Positions 10,004 to 20,910 of a DNA stretch of 64,000 bases are shown piece after piece. The number at the start of each line of letters is the position of its first letter. The first letter of the stretch is position 1. The notes beneath the pieces are model-generated. The model worked only from the letters and a program-made list of their open reading frames with translations. It did not search any database and was not told the DNA's origin. A program made the position numbers and the translations under genes. Source of the stretch: Nicotiana tabacum (lineage: Eukaryota > Streptophyta > Magnoliopsida > Solanales > Solanaceae); the NCBI RefSeq assembly GCF_000715075.1, contig NC_134080.1, positions 34,018,758 to 34,082,757 of the forward strand, in the 5' to 3' direction.

Positions 10004-11578
10004 ATGATGTATCAAATGAGGTTGATCATAATGATGATGACCCTAAGACCTATGAAGAGGCTATACAAAGTTCCGATTATGAGAAGTGGCAAAAGACCAT
10101 GGAATTCGAAATGGAATCCATGAAGGAAAATAAAGTATGGACTTTAGTTGAATCTTCAAAGGATATAAAACCTATTGGTTGTAAATGGATTTTTAAGAAA
10201 AATATTGGAGCAGACGGAAAGTTGGAGACCTACAAAGCCCGTCTTGTTGCCAAGGGATATCGTCAGAAAGAATGAGTCGACTATGACGAGACTTTCTCTC
10301 CAGTGGCAATGCTCAAATCTATTCGGATTTTGCTTGCTATAGCAGCATACTATGATTATGAAATATGACAAATGGATGTAAAAACAGTTTTCCTTAATGG
10401 TGAGTTAGAAGAGGATGTGTACATGACACAACCTGAAGATTTCACATCTTCGTCTGATCATAATAAAATTTGTAAGCTACAAAGATCCATTTATGGACTA
10501 AAGCAAGCTTCTCGAAGTTGGAATATTCGCTTTAACATGACAATTGAAAAGTTCAATTTTGTTAGATGCGAAGAAGAACCTTGTGTGTACAAAAAGGTTA
10601 GTGGGAGCACAATTATATTCTTAGTATTGTATGTTGATGATATATTGCTCATAGGGAATGGCATACTAGCATTGCAAAGTACCAAGATTTGGCTATCTGA
10701 ACAGTTCTCCATGAAAGAATTGTTAAAAACAGCTTATATATTAGGAATAAAGATCTATAGAGATAGATCTAGGAAGCTGCTTGGACTTTCCCAGTCTTTG
10801 TACATTGATACCATCTTAAAGAGGTATAACATGGATAATTCCAAAAGAGGCTATCTACCGATAGGCACTAGAATTTCTCTTAGTAGGGAGGATTGTCCTA
10901 AAACACCTGAAGAGAGAGAACGCATGAGTAAGATCCCATACGCTAGTGCAGTGGGAGCTATCATGTATACCATGACATGTACACGTCCTGATGTGGCTTA
11001 TGCACTTGGAGTGACTAGCCGATATCAGGCAAATCCTGGTGAGGAACATTGGAAGGTGGTGAAGACTATTCTAAAGTACTTAAGAAGGACTAAAGACCAA
11101 TTCCTCATCTTTGGGGATTCTGAGTTGAAACTTGAAGGTTATACTGATGCAAGTTTCTCTTCAGATAGAGATGATAGCAAATCTATTTCTAGTTATGTAT
11201 TCACCTTAAATGGTGGTGCAGTGAGTTGGAAAAGTTCCAAACAAGCTACAGTAGCTGATTCAGTGACTGAAGCAGAATATATAGCAGCTAGTGAAGCTGC
11301 TAAGAAAGCTGTATGGATGAAAAAGTTCTTAACTGAACTTGGTGTGGTTCCTTCAATATAAGGTACAATTTCATTGTTGTGTGACAACACTGGAGCCATT
11401 GCTCAAGAAAAAGAACCAAAATCACACCAAAAATCCAAACACGTTCTGCCAAGGGATCACTTGATAAGAGAAATCATTGAACGTGGAGACGTCTAGATTC
11501 AAAAGGCTGATGGAAAGGAATGCTCCATACCCACTCACTAAAGCTCATGGTACAAAGGAGTTTGACAAGCACAAGTGA
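10004..11578 (+). pseudogene. Copia pol 3' end: reverse transcriptase and RNase H, broken
   Basis: The translated sequence begins inside the copia reverse transcriptase domain (YEEAIQS...GCKWIFKKN), passes through FLNGELEEDVYM and the catalytic YVDDILLIGN (YVDD box), and enters RNase H with GYTDASFSSDRD, SVTEAEYIAASEA and a LLCDNTGA-like end. Stops at 10273-10275, about 10367-10369 and 11359-11361 break the frame. Reading continues in the same frame after each of the first two, and the product would end near 11578. The RT/RNase H text resembles the Tork/TAR branch, which I give as probable only. The 5' part is cut off by the Ogre insertion. Confidence 0.88.
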
Positions 11579-11628
11579 AAATTGAGAATGAAGTATAAGA
11601 GCGATTGGCTCTAGTGCAAGTGGGAGAT

Positions 11629-13647
11629 TGCTAGGGATATAGTAGATATGCCCTAGATCCAATCTCATATTTGATGATTTGAACATATTTTTTTAAATAT
11701 TATTTGATATAAAAATATATGGCATTTGATATTCTTTTATATATCATAGTTATTATTAACTATTTGATTAATTTGATAAGGTCCTTGATTAAATTTTGAG
11801 ATTTGTCATTTTGATAGAGATCATGATAATGAGAGCAAAGTCTCTTACAATTTAATCTAAATTTGTTCTTGATCGTAGGATTATTAATTTGGACATTAGT
11901 AATCCGGTTAGATCAATATTTATGTGATCGTCTTTATTGGATAAAGATTAGTTGATCTCATTAACTAAATCACATAGATAGATGATGCATATAGAGATAT
12001 GATCATTGAACCGACTCATTGGATAATTCCTAATGGTTAGAATTACCATAAACTGTCAATAGGATATTCTCTTGAAGAATGTGATGTAACCGTTTCCTTT
12101 GACATGAGATCGTCATAGTAATTGACAAGTTATTTATTGTGCTTTGATACTAGACACCTAAGGCCCTAGGGTGATAGTTGAAAGAATATTGGGTATGATT
12201 AAATGCTTGTAGAATTAGTGATTGTTCAAAATGGAATCTGTCAACTTTGGTAATGAGTTTAAGCTCCATGTTGTCATGAATTATAAATGACCAAACTAAG
12301 ACCTTGGCCAGGGCAATTGAATGAAAGAAGAAATGAGTTTCTTAGGTCATTCAATGGTCGATTATATCTGATATGAACACATAGTTGGTCGCCTATTAGG
12401 ATTTGACAGTTGAACCATATCCTAGGGTGATCCAGAGCTATAAGGACAGGAGGAATTACTACATTATTCTTCTACTGGTTCTTGAGAGTAAATTGTATAC
12501 TTCATATTATCCGGTCGTTAAGGAGTGTTGCTAGACGCCACCCTTGATTAGTATATTGATGTGGTCAATTTACTACCGGCTTAGTATTGAACCTATGAGG
12601 TCGCACACTAACGAGTGTTCTGATCTTTGCTAAAGGATTAATTAACTTATTATTTGATAATTAAATTAAGGAATTTAATTAGTCAAATAAATTTAGTTAT
12701 TAGTCTAAGTGAAATATTATTATATTCATTGCTAGCACAAAGGATATAGTTAATATTGTGAACAAATTGAAGTTTTCTATTTGGAATAGAAAATTAAATT
12801 TTATCTCTTGGTTGTAATATATATGGGATATATATAATATTAATTGATATTAATTATATAAAAGTTGTATATAATATCAATTTAATTTTGTAATTGGATT
12901 AACGTAAAAGTCCAAAAGGACTTGTCGGCTTATTTCAATCACGTACATCTTATTAAGAATGGGATTTGTACTATTCAATTTGGATTGAATTAAAAGGTCC
13001 ATAAAGGGCGTGGTTTCTATTCCTGTATGGAATGTGATTTAGTTTTCTAATAGAAAAAGTTTTACAAAGTTCAATTTTGGAATGAACTTGTAAAAGAAGT
13101 AAATCACGTTTATATTTTTCCTTAACCTAATGAAAGATATTGTTGGCTTAAGTGATATATAAATACATCACTAAGGGTTAAGAGGCCACGGTGAAAAAAT
13201 AGTACTTTTAAGAAGCCACAAAATTAAGAGAAAAACATACAAGAACAGTTCTTGTCGTGCGACTTCGATTATTAATTCTTGAGAAGAAAAATACTTTGTA
13301 AAAGTGAGAGTGCAATACAAAGCCAAGAGAGAAAATACAATTACAAGAAAAGTGTTTCTTGTTCTTCTAATTTGAGTTGAGATTTTTGAGAAAACTGCTA
13401 TCACAAGTTTTCCGTTCAATTTGTTCGCGGGTTTCGTTGATCAAAGAGTTGATAGCAAGGATCGGTCTCGGTGTGGATACGCATAGAGTCTTCGCACTAT
13501 CGAAGAAATTTGAAACGAGACTCTCTTCACCAGGTACGTCTTAGATCCGATCTTTGACATGTAAATAAATTTTAAACACGAAAAAATCTGCCTAGGATTG
13601 TTATTGTCTTCCGCTGCGTGTTACGAACACCTATACGCAATCCTACA
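11629..13647 (+). repeat. 3' LTR of the copia element (~2.0 kb)
   Basis: It begins TGCTAGGG directly after the polypurine tract at 11619-11628 and ends near CCTACA at 13647, where minus-strand chromovirus sequence starts. It is strongly AT-rich and has a TATA box near its 3' end. The right boundary is good to a few bases. Confidence 0.78.
13156..13165 (+). promoter_or_regulatory. TATA box of the copia LTR
   Basis: TATATAAATA lies about 480 bp before the LTR end, which would leave a usual R-U5 length downstream. Confidence 0.6.
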
Positions 13648-15060
13648 CACTCCTGAGCACATGTTTCCTTCCTTTGTAAAAGAACTCCATAGTGAGTTTC
13701 TTTAAGTTCACCTTGACATCACCAAGTGTGATCAGCCATTCAACACCTACTATCAAATCATAATTTGTCAAAGGCAACAACATGAAATTGGCTTCAAATT
13801 CAGCACCCTGCAATAGCCAAGATAATCTGCAAGCAGTATCCACCTTCATACCACTACCATTTGCAGCAGTAACTATATGAGGACAGGTGGTTGTTACAGG
13901 ACATCTCAGCCAAATCAGAGTTGATGAAGTTGTGTATGCTTCCAGTATCTATAAGAATGTGCAAGGGTTCCTTAGCATTATAGACAGTAACTCTAACGAA
14001 TTTGAACCCCATAGAACGATTCAATACATGAACTAATATTTTCATGTGTTCTGTCTGCTCAGCCAACTCTAGTATTTGTTCTAGATTTCCAGAGCTCTCA
14101 TCATCTTCGGAATATCCAAGATCCAGATGTTCTTCAACTTCTAATGCATAAATTTGCTTAAGGTTGCACATACTTCTCATTACAGAAGTAGCACAAGCCT
14201 TTGGCCTTTTTCTCGTTGGCTTCCTCAACACTCAGTCTTCTTCGTTAAACCCTCCATTAAAAGTTGCTTGCTGGTCTTTCCTAGGAGCAGGCAAATCCAA
14301 CAATGGTTTGTTTTGTTATTTCTTATCCAAATTCCTTTTAAAATTTGTGGTTTGTGCCGGAGGTAATGATACCCTCTGCATAATCTCCTTGGACTGAGCA
14401 TCTTTGTAAGCTTCTTGCATCCTGGCTGCTTTAAATGCTTGAGCAAGAGATCTTGGTTTGGTCATCTTCACTCCTATGTTTAGTTGTTCCTCCAGTCCTC
14501 CTATGAAGCAACTAATTGCATTTTTCTGTGATAAATTTACTCTTGTAAGACTTATTTCAAATAGAAGTGGGTGACTGAGTGCAACTCCTGTATTTCATAA
14601 AACCTTGATGCCATTCCATAGCTTCACCTTCTAAATGAAGAGATGCCAATATGACTCTTTCCTCGGTTGGTACTTTATCAATTTGGAAGAATTGTTCTGC
14701 TTTGAATAACCACGGCTTCAAATTATTTCCAAAAAATCTAGGAAACGAAATTTGTTTGTACTTGGAATACTGTCGACCATCTGCTTAATTTTCTTCCTCC
14801 TCCACATGTTATCTTTCAGATGAATCCTTACCATTGGATCTGAACTTAGATCCACAGGGACCAAGTACATCCTCCTCGTTCCTCTTCGATGGATTGAACA
14901 TTTGTTCCTTCAATTCACCCAATGTCTGATCCAAACCCTTCAAGTGAGCAACTTCGCCCGCTAAAGAGCCTACTGTAGAGATCAACTGTTGCATTAATTC
15001 GTTGAGATCGCCCAATTCTGTCGTCGGATTCTCAACAGTTTTACCACCTTTCGTCATTTT
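13648..15060 (-). pseudogene. Degenerate gag-protease of the minus-strand chromovirus
   Basis: The fragments line up on the minus strand. They are an N-terminal gag piece (15066-14809, starting MIKMTKGG), a mid-gag piece (about 14446-14225), and a protease piece with the active-site box LIDTGSIHNF in 14231-13854, followed by NYDLIVGVEWL and the KKLTMEFFYKGRKHVL segment in 13849-13648. Frameshifts separate the pieces and a zinc knuckle is broken. No complete frame remains. Confidence 0.75.
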
Positions 15061-15078
15061 TATCACCAGGAATCGAAA

Positions 15079-15091
15079 GCTCTGATATCGA
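15079..15091 (-). other. Primer-binding site of the chromovirus
   Basis: The minus strand reads TCGATATCAGAGC, one or two changes from TGGTATCAGAGC (complementary to initiator Met tRNA). It directly abuts the LTR. Confidence 0.65.
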
Positions 15092-15401
15092 TGTTATTCA
15101 AATGCAGGGATTTGAATGTAGCAGACTAGGAGCTATAATAGAGAAAGCTCGAAGCTTAGCTATGGCGATGGAAGAAGAAGATTCGAGAAAAGAGAAGAAT
15201 AAAGACTGTAGGAGTAGAATGTAATTGTTATTATGATATCCAAAATGTAATTGAGCTTGAATGAAAGATTCCTTCTAACCAGTTGTCAACTAACTCTAAC
15301 TAACTTTTGACTGTTACTAACTTTCGGAACTAACTAACTGCTATTTGCTTCATTAATTCCAGCTTACTATTAACCACTAATACAACACTAATTATATAAC
15401 A
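15092..15401 (-). repeat. 5' LTR of the chromovirus (310 bp)
   Basis: The ends are inverted repeats: TGTTAT at 15092 and ATAACA at 15401. It directly borders the primer-binding site. Host sequence resumes with ATGCGTCAG. The 3' copy is outside the window, so the extent rests on the terminal repeat and the primer site. Confidence 0.72.
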
Positions 15402-16226
15402 ATGCGTCAGCCTATAAATTTTTTAGACTGTAGCCAATGGCCAGAAAATTATTCAAAGGCAGTCAAAAAGAAAACTACAGTCATCTGATGAATCTGCTTC
15501 CCACTTCTCCTTCCTGCTAGTATCATTTTTTGCGAAGGAACAATATTTCCATATTTAAGAAACGAAAACAGGATGGAACAGAAATTGGAGACTGCACCAC
15601 AAACAGCAATATGGCTCCAAGAAAAAGTTGTCATACCTCAGTGTTTGGACCAAACCGCATTAGTTTACCATGGTTAAGTAAGAAATTGAGGTAAAATTGG
15701 TATTATAATCAACAATTGCTAAGTGATACCATTGTACATAAAAATACATGTCATGTATTCTTGGATTGGTCTAAAAATTGGGTATGAGTAAATTTTTCCA
15801 ACACAGTCATATTAGAAAGATAAAATGGATGGTTAACTGAAAAAAACAATTTAGATAAAATAGATGTCCGGTGCACAAAGTATCCCCACTTCACGCAGGG
15901 TCCGAGGAAGGGCCAAATCCCAAGGGGTGTGAGGTAGGCAGCCTAGCATGATGCAAGCATCAGTAGCTGATTTCACGGTTCGAACTTGTGGCCTATAGGT
16001 CACACAGAGACAAGAATACAAACCTGTGACCTATAAGGTCATACAGAGACAAAGAATACCGTTGCTCCAAGACTCCCTTTAGACAAATTAGATGGTTAAC
16101 GGAAAAACCATTTCATCCAAAAGAATCAAAAGAGGTACAAAGTGAGTAGCATTATTAGGTACTTGGACACATCAATGCTAAACACTGGAGGGACAAAATT
16201 TTAGCCAAGCCCAAATAGCACATTCT
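15402..16226 (-). other. 3' flank of the HAD gene
   Basis: This is AT-rich host sequence downstream of the HAD gene stop codon. It contains a SINE at 15867-16079 and otherwise no gene. The 3' UTR and poly(A) site probably lie in 15900-16226, but I could not fix them. Confidence 0.5.
15867..16079 (-). mobile_element. tRNA-derived SINE, Au-like
   Basis: The minus strand has the layout of the plant Au SINE: GGAGCAACGGTA at the 5' end, a B-box-like GTTCGAAC (15978-15985), then the conserved body containing CACACCCCTTGG and GCACCGGACA. Near-identical 15-bp flanks (15852-15866 and 16080-16094, 13 of 15 matching) look like an aged target-site duplication. An internal ~39-bp segment (CCTATAGGTCACACAGAGA and its partner) is duplicated within the tRNA-like part. 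Confidence 0.72.
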
Positions 16227-19200
16227 TCACCATGTAAATGAAGGGATAACATATGTAGGATGTGCATTGTTTTGCAAGGCAAGAGCATGTATAGAGTTAT
16301 CATCTGCGACCTCTCCAAATTTGTCAAGTCCAAGTTCAGTAGCATGGATTCCACATGTAATAAATGCGGATGCAATTCCAGCTGCATTTGCACCTTTGAT
16401 ATCATGGTGGAGGGAGTCTCCTATGGCAATACAATCAGAGGCATCCTCAGCAGCCATTTTCATAGCTGACTTGTATATTATCTGCAAGGAGTTATGAGAT
16501 TGTTCAATGATGTTCAGAAGATATCCAGTGGGACAATAGAAGCAGAGAAAAGGTCAGACAATCCAATGGATCATGTACATAAGCATAAGAACTATGTTCA
16601 TGTTATTTGACAAATTCAGTGTGACATTGTAGTGTGTTTTTGAATCCCCCTTGTATAAATTCAAGGCTCTGCCACTGCATAGGACCGTATAAAAAAGAAT
16701 GATTAATTTTAAGATCTATAAAACGAAGTGCCTTAAATCTTACAGCTACCAGTAACTAGGCTCACAAGAAATACTCCAAGAAATAACAATTTGTAGAACC
16801 TTAGAAACAAAGGATAAATGCAACTTGATATACTGGTCTTCTATTGCTTACACTTTCCTATGTTTTGCTCTAATTTGAGATCTTTTCCTTTATTCAATAG
16901 AATCTGATTGCCAATTCTCTCATATGTTTTCTGAACCTATAGAACAGATAAACACACGAGTATCTCGTAAGAAAAGAGGAAAACATATACTGATTACACT
17001 TCACCTTATCAGGTTTACCCATCCATTTTACTTCACCGCCAAGTTTTTCATATGTGGCCGCCAATGTTCCTGGAAAACAAATCCAAGAGAAGGATCTCAG
17101 TCATGAATCTAGAAATGGAGAAAGACAAGATGCAGGGTGGAAGTTTGTAATGCAGTTCAATGATAATTAGAATGAAATCAGTTGGTGTGAGAATTAGTGG
17201 AACCTTAAGAAAAAGATATTGTCGTCTTAAACAGTTTAATAGATAAACTGAATGCTAATATCAACGCTGTTTTCCTTGTTTTATCAAGATATGTCCCCTA
17301 AAGTATAAAGTAACTAAACATCCAAAGCATGGGTGCCAGAAAAATATTCTTACCGGGCATAACACGCAGAGCCCTAACCTCAACAGTTACAAAATCAGGA
17401 TTTGCTACCACCATGGGAATTTTTTTAGTAGCACACTGCTCCAGTATTTTTTCAAGATCATCAAGTTTCATGGGAAGTGCGGCTCCAGAAGAAAGCCCCA
17501 AGGCTTCAGTTCCATGAGCCAAAATAAAATCGGCTCCCTGAGCATTTTCCACAACTTCTAGTCCGAGGCTCTAACAAAAAAACAAGTGCCTTTTAGTGAG
17601 AAAGACAACATGTTCTTCAATTCAAACACTCGTGAAAACAATGGAGACGGAGATGCAACTGAAACTCTTCAACATCAAAACATAAGAGCCACACTTGGAC
17701 ATTATTCTAAGGAACTCAGATATACCTCAAGAGATATAGCACCCCTGTCACTCCAAGTCATGTGAATACATGATCTTCCCAAGGAGGCAAACCAAGCGTC
17801 ATCTCTCCTGCCCATATTCAAATGTAAAGAAACACATTCACTTACATATACGGGAAAAGCTAATGCAAATACCTTGTTAATTTGACATTCTTTTATTTGG
17901 GATTGGGGAATGAGGATTAAGCGAAAATAACAGAAAACTAATGAATGAATAAACGATGCACTGGAGAATTAGTTACTTCACCATTTTTAGTTGATAATCT
18001 GTAGTTCAATGCTCATCTAAACTGATAGACACAACATGTGATTTCCTTAAGTTTCTGTTCAAAATAGCGACAGTTCTAAAAGAAATTGCAAAATAAAAAA
18101 TGACACAATGTGAGGGATGAATGAGAAAAGCAGCAGTGATAATCGTTGGAGGTGACTATGTGGGAGGAGCCAATTGGTAGTTGAAACATCAAGTGAGACA
18201 TGCATAATACAAGAGATTTAAAGCACCTTACGTTCAAACATCTTAATAGTTTGAAGTTAAATTTAGAATGATCAATAGAAAACAAAGAGATTCTCATATA
18301 AGAGATCTATATGAAGCAGATATGCTACAGAATAACTCCCAAAAAGATGATCAATAGAAAGTTATCAAAGAAATTATCATATAGGAAATCTACAGGCAGA
18401 GGCATGCTATTGAATAAATCACAAATTGAATCATGATATAATTTGTCCAGTAATATGCAACCTTTGAAGATACTGATGTGTTAATTCTCCACTGGTAATG
18501 GCACCAATAAAGAGTGATGGATCAAATCCAAGGCTCCTCAATTTTTCCAGGGTTGTAGATGCTCTTCTTGAAGAATTACTAACGATTACCATCTTTGCAC
18601 CATAAGTTGCCAACTTTTCCACTGCTTAACATCATTAGTTATCCACTAAGGAAAAACTAAAACAGTAAGGAACCACTCAAAGTATATATAGACAAGCTTA
18701 CCAAAATCTCAAAGCTAATAGATGAAAACGTACATGTCGAAATGGCACCAGGATAAGGTTGTTTCCCATCATGAAGGACTCCAAACTGATCCAGAAACCA
18801 TGCCTGAAGACAAGTTACAGTAGAATCTTTAGAAAGATACATGAAAAACGGTTCACATACTGAGTACATTAAAACCTCAGTTCAAACAGAATTCTTAGAA
18901 ATGTGTTGATGCATCTAAGTATAACTAGATTTAATACCCTAAGGATCAACCATCATACTTGCAGCTCCGATGAGCGTCCCAACAACCCAATATCCTCTAT
19001 TCATCCCATTTAGAGGAAATATAGTAAACTGACTAAGTACTACAATTATTTAACTCTCCAGAGCAGATACTGCAACATTCATGAGATTGATATGGCGTTA
19101 AAATATTTTCCTTGATGATTTTCTAATGATTAGTTGTCTTAAATTAATCAAAATGTTCTTCTAAATGAAAATAATTTATAAAAAAACAGGGGGAAATGAC

Positions 19201-19890
19201 TTATTGTAATTGATGGGCGCAAGTCATTTTCCTCTATAGCTACTGATCCACGTATCTCGTTTCAACCAACATATTAACATTATTGGCAACCTTCAATACT
19301 CAAATATCATCAAGAAACCACCCTCGCCCCCATCTCCATATCCTACTATTGAATATCCCACGTTGGTTGGGATTGGAGTATTGGACTCCTTATATGGACT
19401 TGGACAATCCTCACCTTTTGGGGTTGAGTTAGGCCAAGGTTCATTTCTTTATCATTTATTTTTTTACCCCGCACCTCGACTAATCCACCTCAATATATAC
19501 TTCAACCTGCTTTAAGAGACCACCCTAAAACGGTAAAATGATAAATAAAGTGGCATTCCAAGGCTAAGAAAACTTCAGGAAAAATATGTTCCATAGAAAA
19601 AAAAAATTACATCACATAGAGCACAAAGTTTGGAACTTTTTTATCCCATTTTACATTTTTACTTGTCGGGGCAACATTTATGTTATTCCTAATCGACATT
19701 TCACATATGTTCTTAATACAGTAGTTATAAACATGTTCCAAGAAAAATATCAGATTTTTGGACAGTCAGATTAAAGAACATTCAGTACCTTGAATCGGCG
19801 AGTTTCAGCTAGCTCTTGAATTCCATTCAAAGTTTGAAATTTTAGCTCGTTTGGCTTTGATGATTGAGCTGATACGCATCTTCCAATCAT
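16227..19890 (-). CDS. HAD-superfamily class IIA hydrolase-like protein, 7 exons, 316 aa
   Basis: Seven minus-strand exons join in frame: 19890-19789, 18803-18734, 18621-18462, 17807-17726, 17570-17354, 17069-17005 and 16481-16227 (TGA). They total 951 bp, and every intron has GT...AG ends. The product matches the plant HAD-IIA family (Arabidopsis At5g10460 type; about the same length). Motifs: I, LDQFGVLHDG (D39 nucleophile; the usual second Asp is Phe41); II, VSNSS (Ser72); III, Lys229 in GKPDK; IV, GDSLHHD (D254, D259). The cap domain lies between motifs II and III. Family members act on small phosphorylated compounds; the substrate is unknown, and no targeting signal is obvious. The start is the first Met of exon 1, and no stop or frameshift is seen. 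Transposons close both flanks, with a SINE in the 3' flank. This is the only intact host gene in the window. Confidence 0.92.
19345..19450. repeat. Short dicot repeat in intron 1 (TRIM-like)
   Basis: Intron 1 carries text (ATCCCACGTTGGTTGGGA ... TTTTGGGGTTGAGTTAGGCC) resembling a short LTR/TRIM-type repeat common in dicot intergenic DNA. The ends were not found, so the family is uncertain. Confidence 0.3.
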
Positions 19891-20133
19891 GGTTTAACTC
19901 CTTTCTCTGTATGTCTGAATTGCGATTGAGGTTTACTGTTCTTTCTTGCCCAATTAGAAATTAGCCTATTCAGCCCCAACTCCCACCCCCTACGCACAAC
20001 TGCCTCACCCCCCACCCCCACCCCCATAAAAAAAATTCCCGGAAAAAACATAAATAGAAAAAAAAACAGAAAATTAATTATTTAAGTAGTAAATTCGGAA
20101 AAAATATTGGAAGTTGATGAGTCGAAAATAAAA
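19891..20133 (-). promoter_or_regulatory. Remaining proximal upstream region of the HAD gene
   Basis: Only about 235-245 bp separate the start codon from the first base of the Mutator-like element. The stretch holds a C-rich tract (about 19980-20025) and AT-rich sequence. No clear TATA box is visible. It must contain the 5' UTR and core promoter unless transcription starts inside the Mutator-like repeat. Confidence 0.5.
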
Positions 20134-20250
20134 GGCGAAATGGCTTCGTGACCACTTAAACTTGTATTGGATTTTAAAGCCGATATATAAACTTTTGATT
20201 TCCCATTTTAGCACCTCAATTCAACCAATTGAGTATAAATAAACCCCTTC
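20134..20250 (+). repeat. Left terminal inverted repeat of the Mutator-like element
   Basis: It shares TTAAACTTG, TAAAGCCGATA and ATAAACTT with the reverse complement of the right repeat, in the same order and spacing. Confidence 0.7.
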
Positions 20251-20358
20251 GTCAGAGCGTGTAGCTCAATTGCCTGACAGGAAGAACACGTCAAATTCTA
20301 AGACCATTTATTATTTTACATGTGTCATTTGTGGGTCCCTTTTCCTTAAACTAATTTA

Positions 20359-20691
20359 TCAAAAAAAAATTCTTATTTTACTTCTTTCACTGTTTCTTCT
20401 ACAACTTTTAGCGCTACGGTCCGAGAAAAAAATCTCAGCCATAACCTGACCACATGCCTCAATCACGCATGAACTTCCATAAAATCCATTCCATCTTTCA
20501 CTTTTAATAAAATCCATAGAATTCATACCCCCAGTCATAGAGCTGATGAGGCACCTGTTAAAATTCCGTGAAGGCATCAAGAGAGCCGGCGAGGCTATGT
20601 CCAAAAAGGACATTAATGGTGAAATCAGAAAGAGAGAAGAAGTCGGACTCCGTAAGTGGGATTTTCTGGCTAAAACTCGACAATTTTCCAA
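20359..20691 (-). other. Unrecognised open frame inside the Mutator-like element
   Basis: A 110-codon minus-strand frame with mixed composition (it includes SERWNGFYGSSCVIEACGQV) fills much of the interior. I do not recognise it. Mutator-like elements often capture host gene pieces, so it may be a captured fragment, or chance. An overlapping minus-strand frame and a plus-strand frame weaken the case. Confidence 0.2.
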
Positions 20692-20910
20692 TGGTCTTTC
20701 TCTTTTCTCTATCTATCTTCCAGTTTGAGATGGATACAAAAAATAGAGATGGAGTTAATGTGGGAGAAAGGATTGACAGATTTGTTTTGACAAAATTCAT
20801 TGCTTTTTTTTTGTTTTTCACTATGCTGGGTTTGAAACAAAAAGAGGAAGAGGCAGGGAAAGATTAGAGTGGGGGAGAAATAAAGAAGGGGAAGGTGTGG
20901 GGAAGACGAC

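Larger units (their letters stand above)
10004..13647 (+). mobile_element. Ty1/copia retrotransposon, 3' part
   Basis: A copia reverse transcriptase/RNase H frame resumes right after the Ogre LTR and is followed by a polypurine tract (AGTGGGAGAT) and a ~2-kb LTR. Integrase, gag and the 5' LTR must lie left of the window, beyond the Ogre insertion. The copia element itself interrupts a minus-strand chromovirus at 13648. Confidence 0.88.
13648..15401 (-). mobile_element. Chromovirus (Reina-like) 5' part, minus strand
   Basis: Read on the minus strand the order is LTR (15401-15092), a primer-binding site next to it, gag, then aspartic protease, which is cut at 13648 by the copia insertion. The short 310-bp LTR and the protease text fit a Reina-type chromovirus, but the lineage is not certain. 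The rest of pol would lie left of the window. Confidence 0.7.
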
